From: Argyresthia goedartella
Taxonomy: Eukaryota; Arthropoda; Insecta; Lepidoptera; Argyresthiidae
Direction: 5' to 3'
Assembly (NCBI GenBank): GCA_949825045.1
Contig: OX463813.1
Coordinates: 6,820,001-6,884,000, forward strand
DNA: 64,000 bases
How positions within the stretch are numbered: position 1 is the stretch's first letter; every line of letters starts with the position of its first letter. The translations under genes were made by a program, and so were the position numbers. The notes below the pieces were generated by a model that saw only the letters and a program-made list of their open reading frames with translations, ran no database searches and had not been told where the DNA came from. Positions 10,251 through 20,874 of this stretch are shown piece after piece.

Positions 10251-10437
10251 ACATTTACATCATTGCTTCTGGCCCCACACTAAGATACCCTGTGTCGTGG
10301 GAACCAGAAACAGCGACGTCACACACATATAAACATCCAAGACACGGGTTTTTTGTTTTATACCTAGCCGGGGATTGAACCCGGGACCTCTCGCATAGTA
10401 GGCAGAGCCACAACCGCTGCACCACAGAGGTCGTCGA
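10251..10437 (-). mobile_element. SINE A copy 2
   Basis: Minus strand: GACGACCTCTGTGGTGCAGC, GGCTCTGCCTACTATGCGAG, B box GGTTCAATCCCCGG, then the A body to GCAATGATG. It abuts the left end of a family G element, whose outermost bases are missing. Confidence 0.9.
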
Positions 10438-10439
10438 AT

Positions 10440-10921
10440 TATAAACCCTCTTTACTGCGTACAAAAACCGCACGTTACGATCAGCATAATGTTAAACTAC
10501 TTGGTAAAAACTCATTTCTTATCTGAAAAATTACACATTATGACTATAATGTGTAATTTTTCGGCATATTATGACATTCAAATTTCGAACGCCGACGCCC
10601 GCCTGCGTGCCGCCCCTAGTTTGTCTGTGAAGTTGGTACTGACATTCAAATTTCGAACGCCGACGCCCGCCTGCGTGAAGTTGGTACTACAGAACAAGCT
10701 AAACAACTGCAGAGCCACAATGCTGGTCAAACATTCGGTTCCTGAACACATCAAAGAGAGCTTATGATATGTATGTAGATAAACTAGTGTATGTAACTGT
10801 ACATAATTAGGCATTAAAACTCTCGAGTGATATTATTATGAAACTCGCCTTCGGCTCGTTTCATAAACCCACTCTCGAGTATTAATGCCCTCCATTATGT
10901 AGCAGTCACATAAACTACTAT
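10440..10921 (+). mobile_element. Family G foldback copy 1
   Basis: Order of parts: ATAAACCCTCTTTACTGCG (left terminus), hairpin ACACATTATGACTATAATGT, two direct copies of ACATTCAAATTTCGAACGCC, right terminus AGAGAGCTTATGATATG with GTAGATAAACT, then a palindromic appendix around CTCGAGAGTTTTAATGCC. Left and right termini are inverted to each other. Confidence 0.85.
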
Positions 10922-10979
10922 TTTCTAGCAGAAAGCGTCGAGCGAAATGTGATGTCTCCTGGGGCCCAATACCGGTACA

Positions 10980-11185
10980 CAATGACAGCTACCTGACGAT
11001 TACGGTCAACTTTAGATATCCAATATTCGGCGTTTGGAGCATATTTTATTAGGCAATTATGTTAATAAGTATGTTAATTGGTGAGCATAATCATTTTGTT
11101 AATCAACAAAGGCAATGGGATTACAAAGTGCTCAGATATTGGATATCTAAAGTTGACCGTAATCGTCAAGTAATAATTGTCATTG
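10980..11185. mobile_element. Foldback MITE, ~47-bp arms
   Basis: CAATGACAGCTACCTGACGA, then TTACGGTCAACTTTAGATAT at the left, mirrored by ATATCTAAAGTTGACCGTAA and TAATTGTCATTG at the right. The interior has no ORF. Confidence 0.85.
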
Positions 11186-11280
11186 AGCAGTCATTGTGTC
11201 CCTGAGAACTTGTCTATGACCTGCAATGATTGTACTGTAGCACCTGCGAGATTCCATAAGGCTTAAACAGTAACAAAAAC

Positions 11281-11655
11281 GGTCAAGTCGCGCACGAAGG
11301 GTTCCGTACCACCGTACAAGGGTAGGGATGGTGTGGAGTGAATGAATAGTTTGGATTTTACATAGCAAAATGTTGTTTACAAAGTTATTGGTGCGGCGGC
11401 TACTTTCACACTCCATGTATACGTAACAAGGTGCGTTTTCATAGGTTTATATGTGGTTTACAGATAAATCAATCATTTTATTCTCTTTTTAGTATTTGTT
11501 GTTATAGCGGCAACAGAAATACATCATCTGTGAAAATTTCTTCCGTCTAACTATCACGGTTCATGAGATACAGCCTGGTGACAGACGGACGGACGGACGG
11601 ACAGCGGAGGCTTAGTAATAGGGTCCCGTTTGGCACCCTTCGGTTACGGAACCCC
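11281..11655 (+). mobile_element. Family F copy 3
   Basis: From GGTCAAGTCGCGCACGAAGG to CGGTTACGGAACCCC. It includes GGATGGTGTGGAGTGAATG, GCGGCAACAGAAATACATCA, TCATGAGATACAGCCTGGTG and a short GGAC microsatellite (11583-11600). Confidence 0.9.
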
Positions 11656-11982
11656 ATAGATCACCAAAATATATTTTTCCTACCCAAAATGGATGAACTC
11701 CAAAAGTTGCACAAAATATCAGGGCAAATGACTGCGGTAGCTCTTAGGTGAAGACTAAAGGTGGTGAGCGAAGCGAAGCCCCCTTTATCCTTCGTGTTAG
11801 GTTGAACATGTAAGAACAACAAAAAATACTTAAAACATAAACTAAGTACACAAAACATAAAAAGAAGTTTGGTGATCATTTATCGAAACACAATTTGGTG
11901 AACATTTATCCATTTTGGCAGTCATTTCAAATTTATTGGTAGTAAAATAGGTGCGTTTTTGGTAATCGTTTAAACACAAGCC
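11656..11982 (-). mobile_element. Family H copy 2
   Basis: It abuts the F element directly. Minus strand runs from GGCTTGTGTTTAAACGATTA through GTTCAACCTAACACGAAGGA to TTTTGGTGATCTA. It has the same iterated GATCACCAAA motifs as copy 1. Confidence 0.85.
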
Positions 11983-12054
11983 TTTATATTTTACCTAGCG
12001 ATAACACTATACTAGAGTCAATCTCATCGCATCCTGTCTTGTGCACGTTATAAA

Positions 12055-12715
12055 TTACTAGTGGTTCTGTGAGAACAGTAGACCTTGATTCAATTTCAAA
12101 AATTTAAATCCGTCCATCTGCAGCAAACTTTCCCCTTTTGGATTTTTTTTCACAGTATCTCGTGTAGAATGAGGTCCTTAGTGTGCCTCTTAAATATGAT
12201 ATAATATGCCGTCGGTAAATAACGCTACAGCAAACTTTCCCGTTTTCCTCCTATTTTCCCCCCAATAAAAAATTGCGATCGACTTATTTTTTAAATTAAA
12301 TCAAAGCACTTACCATAACATAGCGTCACGGCTTTTCCCGTACGGGGTGGCAGAGGCACAATTATGCCCAATTTGAGCCAGTTATTCAATACTCCATTTT
12401 GCGTGACATAGCTATGGTTTATTGGAAGGTTTCCTCACGATGTTTTCATCACCGTTAGAACGATGTCGAACTTAAGATAAATTATTTATATAATTGATCA
12501 TGGTCAGGAATCGACCCTGCATCTCCTGTGTAAGAAGCAAGCGTGAAACCCATTAGACCACGGAGCTTTTTTTTTTTCAAGGAACTTGTATGCCGATTTT
12601 CGTCAAAATCCGTTGGAAATACGACCTGAAGGCGAGAACAGACAGACGGACAAAAGCATTTTTTGCCAATCGCGAAACTGGACGCTTCGCTCGCTGGGTC
12701 AATAAGTGAATCAAG
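12055..12715 (-). mobile_element. Family P copy 1, split by SINE D
   Basis: It matches 42586-43190 in inverted orientation: GGTTCTGTGAGAACAGTAGA, ATCCAAAAGGGG, GCTGTAGCGTTATTTA, TGACCCAGCGAGCGAAGCG. A SINE D (12321-12567) sits in the middle. No coding region is seen. Confidence 0.7.
12321..12567 (-). mobile_element. SINE D copy 2
   Basis: Minus strand: AGCTCCGTGGTCTAATGGGT, then ACACAGGAGATGCAGGGTCG (B-box region), then ATCTTAAGTTCGACATCG, then GTCACGCAAAATGGAG, ending ACGGGAAAAGCCGTGACGCT. Inserted in family P. Confidence 0.9.
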
Positions 12716-13436
12716 AGCGTATTCAGAACCGAGAAATTAAAGTTTGACGGACTTTCAAAGTCAAGGAGCCACTGATTCTAGAAATAACAGATAATAAATA
12801 ATACAAGAAGTGTATGGAAAATTGGCAAAATTATTGCAGTCATTTTATGTATATGTAAGTAATAGAGCAAAGTTAAAAATTATATGTCGCTGTTAAAATT
12901 TCAAAAGAGCATAGCAATGTGAAATGAAAGAAGTAAAAATTAAAATTATATTATTCATCTATTGTAATCAAACATATTTGGGCGATATTGTAGCAATTTT
13001 TTGAGAAAACTAAACTATCAGCAAAGAAAATCGATAAATATTTTAAAATGTTAATATGTCGTTGCGTTGCGCGGAAACTATAAGTGATATCGCTCTGTTG
13101 TGTATAATAGGTTTATAGTAAATTTATCAAGGATCATTTCGTTCTCAAACACTTTTCATGTATCGTGTACGGTTTTCTTTAAAACTGTAAAACACCGCGC
13201 TTCGGGACCCTTTCGGAGCCGTGGAGGCGTGTCGAACACATTTTTTTATTTCGGACTATAACCTTCCTAGCCCGATAGATAAAACAACTGCATTAATTTT
13301 GCCACTTTTTTGTTAAAATTCTTGTATTATAAACTGGGCTAAATTTGAGCATATTCGACCATGGGCTCTATTTAATCGCACAAAAATACTGATTTGCACA
13401 GCAAAAAAGGATAAAAAAAACACTATGTTTTAAATA
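12716..13436. other. Unclassified stretch
   Basis: AT-rich, no supported ORF. ATACTGATTTGCACAGC at about 13387-13403 is repeated in inverted orientation at 14070-14090 (GCTGTGCAAATCAGTAT), so families G and H here may have inserted into an older foldback. Confidence 0.4.
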
Positions 13437-13899
13437 TTTTATCTACACACGTATCATAAACCCTCTTTACTGCGTTCAAAAACCGCACGTTAGGATCAGC
13501 ATTATGTTAAACTACTTGGTAAAAAATCGTTTCGTATCTGGAAAACTACACATTATGGTCATTATGTGTAGTTTTTCTACATATAATGACATTCAAATTT
13601 AGAACGCCGACGCCCACCCGCGTGCCGTCCCTAGTTTTTTTGTGAAGTTGGTACTGACATTCAAATTTCGAACGCCGACGCCCGCCTGCGTGAAGTTGGT
13701 ACTAAAGAACAAGCTAAACAATTGCAGAACCACAATGCCGGTCAAACATGCGGTTCCTGAACACATCAAAGAGAGCTTATGATATGTGTGTAGATAAACT
13801 AGTGTATGTAACTGTACATAATTAGGCATTAAAACTCGAGAGTGATAATATTATCGAGTTTTAATGCCCTCCATTATGCAGCAATCACATAAACTACTA
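13437..13899 (+). mobile_element. Family G foldback copy 2 (complete)
   Basis: TTATCTACACACGTATCATA to GATATGTGTGTAGATAAAC are inverted termini. Inside are the 16-18 bp hairpin around CACATTATGGTCATTATGTG and the duplicated ACATTCAAATTT block. The appendix ends GCAATCACATAAACTACT. Confidence 0.9.
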
Positions 13900-13925
13900 T
13901 GATGTGTACTTATATGTTATATAAT

Positions 13926-14071
13926 ATGTTTTTTGTACTTAAGTTTATGTTTTAAGTATTTTTTATTGTTCTTACATGTTCAACCTAACACGAAGGATAA
14001 AGGGGGCTTTGCTTCGCTCACCCCCTTTACCCTTCACCAAAGCTGCCGCAGCATTTTGCCCTGATATTTGC
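13926..14071 (+). mobile_element. Family H copy 3, partial
   Basis: Core only: TTGTACTTAAGTTTATGTTT, GTTCAACCTAACACGAAGGA, CATTTTGCCCTGATATTTGC. Confidence 0.8.
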
Positions 14072-14154
14072 TGTGCAAATCAGTATTTTTTATGTGCAGT
14101 TTGATATTTCCCATTTTTAATCACTGGCTAAACATGGTCGGCGCAAAGCAGTGG

Positions 14155-14315
14155 CCAGATTCTCTTATGAAACACGAGTAACGATATATCGTATTGGCTC
14201 GTCGGGCGCGCGGCGTCCAAATTTGGAGACTGACTGCCAAAACAGAATTTTGCGCCCTTCGTCGGAGCCACCGATTCACTATCGCTGTTCGTTATTCATA
14301 AGAGCATCGGTCTCC
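14155..14315. repeat. Weak foldback
   Basis: TTCTCTTATGAAACACGAGT at the left is roughly mirrored by GTTCGTTATTCATAAGAGCA at the right. The interior is GC-rich (GTCGGGCGCGCGGCG). Arms are imperfect, so this is a tentative call. Confidence 0.4.
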
Positions 14316-14784
14316 AGTGCTTCTTCCACCTCGTATGGGAATATATGGCTGCGGGATGCTTGTGTGAGCTTCGCTTAGTGGGAATATATCCGTGAGTAAC
14401 ATTACGTGGTTGTTGCCGACGGCGCCAATTCTCAGCATTGATATAAAGGAAGTGGACACCGTGGAAATCTCATACACGTATGATTTATCTTAATAAAACT
14501 GAAACATGATATTGTCGCTCAGCTCAGTGTAAACCCGGTCATGGAGCGGTTGCTGTGTACAGAAGTGGCCATGTATGCCATGCCATTATTTGTGTCACAG
14601 CACAGTTGATTCGTTTAACCCTTTCAAAGGGTATATTATATTATTATCCAAGCCATAAGGTTGAAAATTATGTGGCAAGCATACGTCCGCGGGCTTGCTT
14701 AAGGGTTAATCTCATTTGAGTAAGTGAAGAACTTGGACGAGTCTACAGTTTCATTTAGAGCTAGTTTTATATTATATTATTATT
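14316..14784. other. Unclassified stretch
   Basis: No supported gene. Short AT microsatellite at 14770-14785. Confidence 0.35.
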
Positions 14785-14886
14785 ATATTCCCCTCCTCCA
14801 CTCTTCAGGCCCCTGGGCTACCTCCCACCAGTTGTTGTTGTGGTAACTCAATTCGTCACTCCAGCGCTTCCTGGGTCGACCACGTC
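14785..14886 (-). pseudogene. RTE-type LINE ORF2 C-terminal fragment
   Basis: One minus-strand frame reads GRPRKRWSDELSYHNNN, then WWEVAQGPEEWRR. The pattern GRPxxRWxDEL followed by W-x-x-x-A-x-x-x-x-x-W is characteristic of the C-terminus of RTE/BovB-like ORF2 proteins. About 33 codons remain. Confidence 0.75.
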
Positions 14887-14916
14887 AGCTTTTCGCTGAT
14901 GGGATCCAGAGAGTAG

Positions 14917-14970
14917 AAATATAAAAAATAAGGAGGTACCAAACTTGGTACCTCCTTATTTTTTATATTT
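14917..14970. repeat. Perfect 54-bp palindrome (26-bp arms)
   Basis: The left arm ends AATAAGGAGGTACCAA, two spacer bases (AC) follow, then TTGGTACCTCCTTATT begins the right arm. All 26 positions pair without mismatch. It lies about 30 bp from the RTE fragment. Confidence 0.95.
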
Positions 14971-16111
14971 AAATAAATTACCTTTAGGAAACCCTATGAT
15001 ATGATGCGACATCGTTTGTGTAATGGGTGGGAACCAAAAAGAGTGAGGCCACGAAAATATCAAATACCAGATATGTTCTCAGTGATTTTAGTGTGCGCAG
15101 GACAAATCGGCTGCAATCATCATGCCAACATCAATCTTGAATCGTCTCTGAGAGGAAAGTTAATCGTAGACACCGCATAAAACTCGTTCATCTTTGCCCA
15201 AGCTCCCCAACAAAGAAAACAGATGTCCGTAACAAACCTATGTTCATCTCTTTCTCCCTCCATACACCTGTCGCTCTCACTCGGGATGTTTACAACTTTT
15301 CCCGCTCTGGCTTCAGTATCGAGTTCGCCGCGCGCGCAGCCCCGCGCAACTTGATCTTATACATCATTGTTTTTTTTATGGTTGGAATATTACGGCTGTC
15401 AGTGATAGTAAAACACGGTTTAGTGCCAAAGGCCTATTGTGATATAATATCTACTGTTGGCGTATGTGAGCAGTGTATTGTGCCTTATTTGTACCGATTG
15501 GAAAGGAATTGTTCATTGTTTTGTGTTTTATTGATGGGTGTTTTGCCACACTCGTGTGTAGGACGTGGTGATAAGGGAATAAAAAGAAGCGATGACGATT
15601 GAAATAAAATTAAGTTTACCTATCTAATTACATTACATTCACCGACATTGTGGTATTGAAGACACATTTTGACACACATCGCAACACACTAAAGTGATAA
15701 TACGTACAAGTTAATTTTGCCAAGTAGGTACTTTATTATTTTCTAAGTACTGGGGTCTTAACTGTGCATCTACCAGTTAAGTTGCCTATCCTAAGTTAAG
15801 GGTATACCTCGTCTTTGCAAAGGTCCCCTTAAAACTCCAGGCGGAAAGACGCCTGAGAGGGACGGAATCGGGGAATAATTACAAAAAGAATACAAAATTA
15901 ACTAAAGCAGCTATGAAAATGACCATAACAGGTAATTAAGTTATTATATAATTTTTTTGAAATCTGTGTGTTAATACAATTTGTCGAGAAATAAAAAAAG
16001 TGTTTATAGTCCTTATGTCAATATTATTTGTATCGGGCGATATTCCTCCAATCGCGTTTCTGATAACACAAAATCTAGAAATAGGTCCCAAAATTGTTAT
16101 ACCAATTTATT
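14971..16111. other. Mostly unclassified; one possible ORF
   Basis: An ATG-initiated 120-codon + strand frame runs 15240-15602, with a hydrophobic stretch at residues 39-58. The 5' flank is pyrimidine-rich. I recognise no family and coding status is doubtful. 15811-15880 (CTCCAGGCGGAAAGACGC, AGGGACGGAATCGGGG) is a small repeat found again at 17440-17505. Confidence 0.3.
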
Positions 16112-16420
16112 TTGGCTTGTGTTTAAACGATTACCAAAAAATTCCAAAATTTACTACCTATAATTACGAAATGACTGCCAGAATTAGTAAATGATCACCA
16201 AATTGTGTTTAGATACCAATACCAATACCAAATGATAAATGATCACTATTGATCAACAAACTTCTTTTGTATGTTTTTTGTACTTAAGTTTATATTTTAA
16301 GTATTTTTTGTTCTTCTTACATGTCCAACCTTACACGAAGGATAAAGGGGGCTTCGCTTCGCTCACCCTCTTTACCCTTCACCTAAGCTACCGCAGTATT
16401 TTGCCCTGATATTTGTTGTG
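16112..16420 (+). mobile_element. Family H copy 4
   Basis: TTGGCTTGTGTTTAAACGAT to GCAGTATTTTGCCCTGATAT. The internal motifs are partly decayed; a local AATACCAATACCAA duplication lies at 16216-16230. Confidence 0.8.
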
Positions 16421-16710
16421 AAAATCAGTATATTTGCTGTGCAAATCAGTATTTTTGATGTGCAGTTTAATATTTCCCTAAAAAAATAACTAAATCCAAA
16501 AGTGCACCAACAGTGTTCCAAGTAAAAGCCATATAATTAAGTAACACCGAAATCATAACGGTATTTTGGACCCAATTGTAAAGCAGTTGTGAGAAACGAG
16601 TCATTGTTACAAGGCATTGTGAATGAACCTGGGCCTTTATTAGTAAGGGTCATTTTTGGCTCCAGGTCTTTTGTCCCACAATAATCCCCTCAAGATAGTT
16701 TCAATTATTG

Positions 16711-17043
16711 TTATTTGTTTAAACGACCACCAAAAACGCAGCTATTTCACTACCCATAAATTAGAAACGACCGCCAGAATAAGTAAACGACCACCAAATT
16801 GTGTTTGGATAAATGATCACCAAACTTATTTTTATGTTTTGTACACTTATGTTTATGTTTTAAGTATTTTTTGTTGTTCTTACATGTTCAACCTAATACG
16901 AAGAATAAAGGGGGCTTCGCTTCCCTCACCCCCTTTACCATTCACCAACTACCGCAGTATTTAGCCCTGATATTTTCTGCAACTTTTGGTGATCATTTAC
17001 CCATTTTGGGTAGGAAAACAATATTTTGGTGGTCATTTAAATT
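16711..17043 (+). mobile_element. Family H copy 5
   Basis: From TTATTTGTTTAAACGACCAC through GTTCAACCTAATACGAAGAA to GTAGGAAAACAATATTTTGG and GTGGTCATTTAAATTG. Full length. Confidence 0.85.
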
Positions 17044-17273
17044 GTTCTCTTATAATTCCATTCCGACTGATTTGGAAGAGTGCTATCGTAATCTGCTAAT
17101 GTAAGTTTAAGTGACACTCAGACAGTTCCCTGACGAGATTCTCAACTGAGGCAACAGCTGTTGCCATTATAAGTATTACTTTAGCTGTGGAGAAGTTCGT
17201 CCATGCGATTGTTATATTATTTTCAAACACAGTGAAGTGTTTCATAAACTTCTGCTAGAGGATTAAATAATAA

Positions 17274-17335
17274 AACCGGTCAAGTGCGAGTTGGACTGGC
17301 ATGCAAAGGGTTCCGTGCCATTGTACATGAATAAT
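17274..17335 (+). mobile_element. Family F 5' fragment
   Basis: ACCGGTCAAGTGCGAGTTGG, then AAAGGGTTCCGTGCC. Only the 5' end is kept. An F 3' fragment (GACAGACGGACAGACAGCGG to GGGTCCCGTT) lies at 17866-17935. Confidence 0.7.
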
Positions 17336-17644
17336 CGCAAACAGCAACAACCCCATTGAATTATGAAAAGCGGCTGTTCATTATTTGTTAACATAACGGC
17401 ATTCTCTGAAAATTCCAAATCGGCGCTACCTCGTCCATGCACAGGTCCCCTAAGGTTACTCCAGGCGGAAAGACCCGCAGTGTGAGAGGGACGGAATCGG
17501 GGAAGAAGGAAAAAACGTAGCGCTAAACCACAGAAAAAGTGTTTAAAACTAAACTACGCTATTTTGTTAAAAAGTTTTTTAAGGAAATTTTGCGAATACA
17601 TAATATCTACATTTTGAACGCAGTTCCACAATTAAATTAGTTAG
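17336..17644. other. Unclassified stretch with small repeat
   Basis: Holds the second copy of the CTCCAGGCGGAAAGAC repeat (17440-17505). Nothing else was recognised. Confidence 0.35.
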
Positions 17645-17865
17645 GATTTCAGAATTACAGGACAAAATAAAACAATTTAGTTGTGTTTTCGTAATTAAAT
17701 TCTATCGAGAAAATTTCGTCCAATCGCGTTTTCCTTTAGTGAAAATCTTAATCAAATACTCAATAAACGTTAACCCAAAAATCAAATCTGTAGATGACTT
17801 CATGGTGGAGTAAATGGATAAGAAAAAGACCCCTTTTTTTTTCGTATCACCTTAATGCGATACGG
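17645..17865 (+). repeat. Dispersed repeat Q copy 1
   Basis: About 170 bp are shared with 47229-47424: GTTTTCGTAATTAAATTCTA, CCAATCGCGTTTTCCTT, AATAAACGTTAACCCAAAAA. Both go on to TCGTATCACCTTAATG-like sequence, but at 47 kb about 175 bp of GC-rich DNA intervene. Confidence 0.75.
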
Positions 17866-17957
17866 TTAGATCCCGCCTGCGGACAGACGGACAGACAGCG
17901 GCGGAGGCTTAGTAATAGGGTCCCGTTGGTCACAAGCAAAAGCAAGTCGCAATTAAA

Positions 17958-18245
17958 ATTACTTCTTGACCGAGCGAGCGAAGCGTCTCGGTTTCGGCTT
18001 GGTTATAAACGCTGTGCTTTCGTGTTTCCGGATTTCCGGCTGTTCTTCTACGGGTCGCATTTTGCTAAACCGATTCTCGTGAGAATTTGTGAGCAGTTTA
18101 GATGATTAAATATTTTTTTTTGTCGATTTAGTTTTTGGAAAAAATGGCGGAGATTTGGGGTAGTAAGTGAAAAAAAAACGATACATTGGATTCGTGGAGA
18201 CCGTGAGAGTGAGATAGGCTGTATAATTTTAGTGAAAATCAATCG
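17958..18245 (+). mobile_element. Family P copy 3, diverged
   Basis: ACCGAGCGAGCGAAGCGTCT, then GGGTCGCATTTTGCTAAACC, laid out as in 42590-42770. The 3' half is not recognisable. Confidence 0.5.
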
Positions 18246-18870
18246 GTTTATATCACAATTGTAGTTTACAAAGTTATTGGTGCGGCTACTTCCCTACTCC
18301 ATATACGTAACCAGGTGCATTCATAAGTTTTATAATGATTCCACTTGTTCACCCGATAAACTTCAAGGGGCCGGAGGTGTGGGGTTGAAAAATAACGAAG
18401 TCAAAAACGGTCAAGTGCGAGTCGAACTCGCGCACGAAGGGTTCCGTACCACCGTACAATGGCAGGGATGGTGTGGAGTGAATAGTTTGGATTTTACTTA
18501 GCAAAATGTTGTTTACAAAGTTATTACCACCGTACAATGGCAGGGATGGTGTGGAGTGAATAGTTTGGATTTTACTTAGCAAAATGTTGTTTACAAAGTT
18601 ATTGTTGCGCCTACTTTCACACTCTTATGTACTTAAACAGATGCATGCATAAGTTTGTATGTGGTATTTAAAAGAATTGTTGTATGGGATCCCCCTTAAA
18701 TATTTATTTTATTATATTTTTTAGTATTTCTTATTATAGCGGCAACAGAAATACATCATCTGCGAAAATTTCAACTCTAACTATCACGGTTCATGAGATA
18801 CAGCCTGGTGATAGACGGACGGACGGACAGCAGAGTCTTAGTAATATGGTCCCGTTTGGCACCCTAAAAA
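18246..18870 (+). mobile_element. Family F, two pieces
   Basis: 18246-18345 is an internal F piece (GTTTACAAAGTTATTGGTGC). 18403-18870 is a more complete copy, from ACGGTCAAGTGCGAGTCGAA to GTCCCGTTTGGCACCCT, with an internal 78-bp tandem duplication. Confidence 0.85.
18448..18603. repeat. Twofold 78-bp tandem duplication within F
   Basis: ACCACCGTACAATGGCAGGG at 18448 returns at 18526, and both copies run to GTTGTTTACAAAGTTATT. The copies appear identical, so this is recent. Confidence 0.9.
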
Positions 18871-19114
18871 AACAAATTTCCTGTGTCGCTTGCGAGCTCA
18901 CAGCCACTAGTTCGGCCTTCTCCCTCTTATCTATATTTCTCGTCGTTTCCTCATGCCTGAGGATCGTGACTGCCACGGTTGTTGGTACGTGGCTTGACCA
19001 GGGATCTCCGTGTTGTTCTGACGTGGTCCAGTGCTGCGTGTGTAGCCTCACTTAGACCAAGCTGCAGGTATTACATCTTACTGGTGTTTCATAACTTTCA
19101 ATTTATGAATTTTA
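18871..19114. other. Unclassified, GC-richer segment
   Basis: Includes CCTCATGCCTGAGGATCGTG and CGTGGCTTGACCAGGGATCT. I suspect an interspersed repeat because its composition differs from flanking DNA, but I see no second copy in this window. Confidence 0.3.
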
Positions 19115-19941
19115 CTAACTGATGTCCGCTACTTTATCTGCGTTTTCCTAGGAGGTATAATTTACTGAGATAACGTTACCCTCCTCTGGTGCAGTCGGAT
19201 AAAAAGTATCCCAAATGATAATTCAGCTCATAAACTATCTCTGTGCTAAAGGAGATGTATTTTTTCGGTACTGATTTTTGAACCATAATCATATGCGGTT
19301 TTTCTGGTAGGGAAACGAGTATAAATAAAGCCTACGCAATTATTTATTTTATTAAAACCGCCATTCTTTATTAATTTTGAAAAAATGATTTGTATGGGTA
19401 GGATTTATAACCTGCATCCTTTGCTTAACTTTGCAGCAACAAAAAAACTGTCATTCAATCAGTTGTCATTTTTGACACTTTCCCCATGTTCCGAATCACA
19501 CCATAATCGATTACAGCGTCTACGATGCCATCGTTTTGTATCGCCAAAGCTAAATCGGAACGGCTTCGTAGATGATTGTGGCGTGACTCGGAACAGGGGG
19601 TTGTTGACATTGACGTGACAGAACAGTGTTGCCATAATAAATTATTGTTCTGGGTGGCAGTTTTATTTAAAATAATTATTATTTTAAAATCACAGTAATA
19701 AAAAAACGGCGGTTTTAAAAAATTATCACGATATGTATTTAGAACCTTTAAATTATATTCTTTCATATAAATACGGTTTTAACTTGGTTCATGACTATTT
19801 CGAATAAAGTACCAACTCTCTTGGAAAAAGTACACATCTCCTTTCATTCAAATCCGTTCAGCCGTTTTAGCGTAATTAAGGTTCAAACACACAAACATCC
19901 AAACATCGCTACTTCAAATTTATAATATCAGTTGGATACCG
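19115..19941 (+). mobile_element. LINE-type 3' tail (family R) copy 2
   Basis: AACTGATGTCCGCTACTTTA, GAGATAACGTTACCCTCCT, CAGCTCATAAACTATCT, then, after an insertion, CCGTTCAGCCGTTTTAGCGT and TTATAATATCAGTTGGAT. It is the same order as 2373-2957. Confidence 0.65.
19246..19838. mobile_element. Foldback element inside family R
   Basis: Outer pair AAAGGAGATGT / ACATCTCCTTT. Further inverted pairs follow: GGTACTGATTTTTGAACCAT with TGGTTCATGACTATTTCG, TTAAAACCGCC with GGCGGTTTTAA, and CCATGTTCCGAATCACACCA with TGGCGTGACTCGGAACAGGG. The element is about 590 bp and splits the R tail between CTGTGCT and TTCATTC. Confidence 0.75.
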
Positions 19942-20264
19942 TGCAGTAAAGTAGGTACATTGAATTATATTGATTGATAAAATTTTCATGTCCTGTGACG
20001 GTTTTTAAATGGGTTTTAAATGTATGTAATGTTTACTAGCTGTTGGTGACGGCTTTGTTTCTATTTTTACGCCAATTCATTAAAATTTTGTTTTATGGAT
20101 TCTGTGTACGGGTGAATAACCGTAGATACTCTAAACCACAGCAAAATTCGACGCAGTTTGTTGTTTGATATACTTTAGTGTTAGGAATGATTTGTAGGAC
20201 TATAAAGAACGTCTTTTTTGTATGAAGCGTATGTTCAAGCCGAATTTTTCATCGATTCCATTTA
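19942..20264. other. Mostly unclassified
   Basis: TACTAGCTGTTGGTGACGGC at about 20035 looks like the start of another decayed LINE tail. Otherwise unplaced. Confidence 0.35.
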
Positions 20265-20407
20265 ATGGTTCCATACCCGAAGGGTGCCAAAAGGGACCAT
20301 ATTACTAATCTTCGCTGTCCGTCCGACCGTCCGTCCGTCCGTCCGTCATCGGGCTGTATCTCATGAACCGCAATAGGTAGAGAGTTGACATTTTCACAGA
20401 ATGTGTA

Positions 20408-20874
20408 TGTCGCAGTTAGTTGGTTAAATCAGACACTTAACTAACTCTCTAGACCGTTAACGGTTTAATTAATTAAATGCCGACGTTTAACCAATTCACT
20501 AAAATTCCGTCAGACAAGTAAGTGAACGAAACGTTTAACGAGTTGTCTAAACGTTCCTATGCAACAAGAAATATACAATATAAATATTTTTTATGTGTAC
20601 TTAAGTTTATATTTTAAGTATTTTTGTTGTTCTTACATGTTCAACCTTACACGAAGGATAAAAGGGGCTTCGCTTTACCCTTCGCCTCAGCTACCGCAAT
20701 GTTTTGCCCTGATATAAGCTGTGCAAATCAGCTGTTGTCGTGACGCCATCTTGTTTGTCCAACACGCTGGCTTTGCTTTATTCAAATCAAAATGCTTGAC
20801 TTGTTAAACGTCGGTATTTAATTAAAGGTCTAGAGAGTTAGTTAAGTGTCTGATTTAACCAACCAACTGCGACA
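20408..20874. mobile_element. Foldback element, TA target duplication
   Basis: TGTCGCAGTTAGTTGGTTAA, then CACTTAACTAACTCTCTAGA at the left. At the right TCTAGAGAGTTAGTTAAGTG and TTAACCAACCAACTGCGACA form the partner arm. TA flanks both ends (20406-20407, 20875-20876), as in Tc1/mariner-type elements. A family H fragment (20583-20715) sits inside. Confidence 0.85.
20583..20715 (+). mobile_element. Family H fragment
   Basis: TGTACTTAAGTTTATATTTT to GCAATGTTTTGCCCTGATAT. The core lacks the CTCACCCC half. Confidence 0.7.

Noticed and set aside
10489..10814. ORFs of 78-92 codons seen at 10.5, 13.6, 29.2 and 39.9 kb with similar sequence
   Set aside because: They recur because family G recurs, occur on both strands of it, and show no domain. 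They reflect the repeat, not a gene family.
16000..17104. Short ORFs across family H copies
   Set aside because: The same frames appear in each H copy and end at motif differences; no start or domain supports them.
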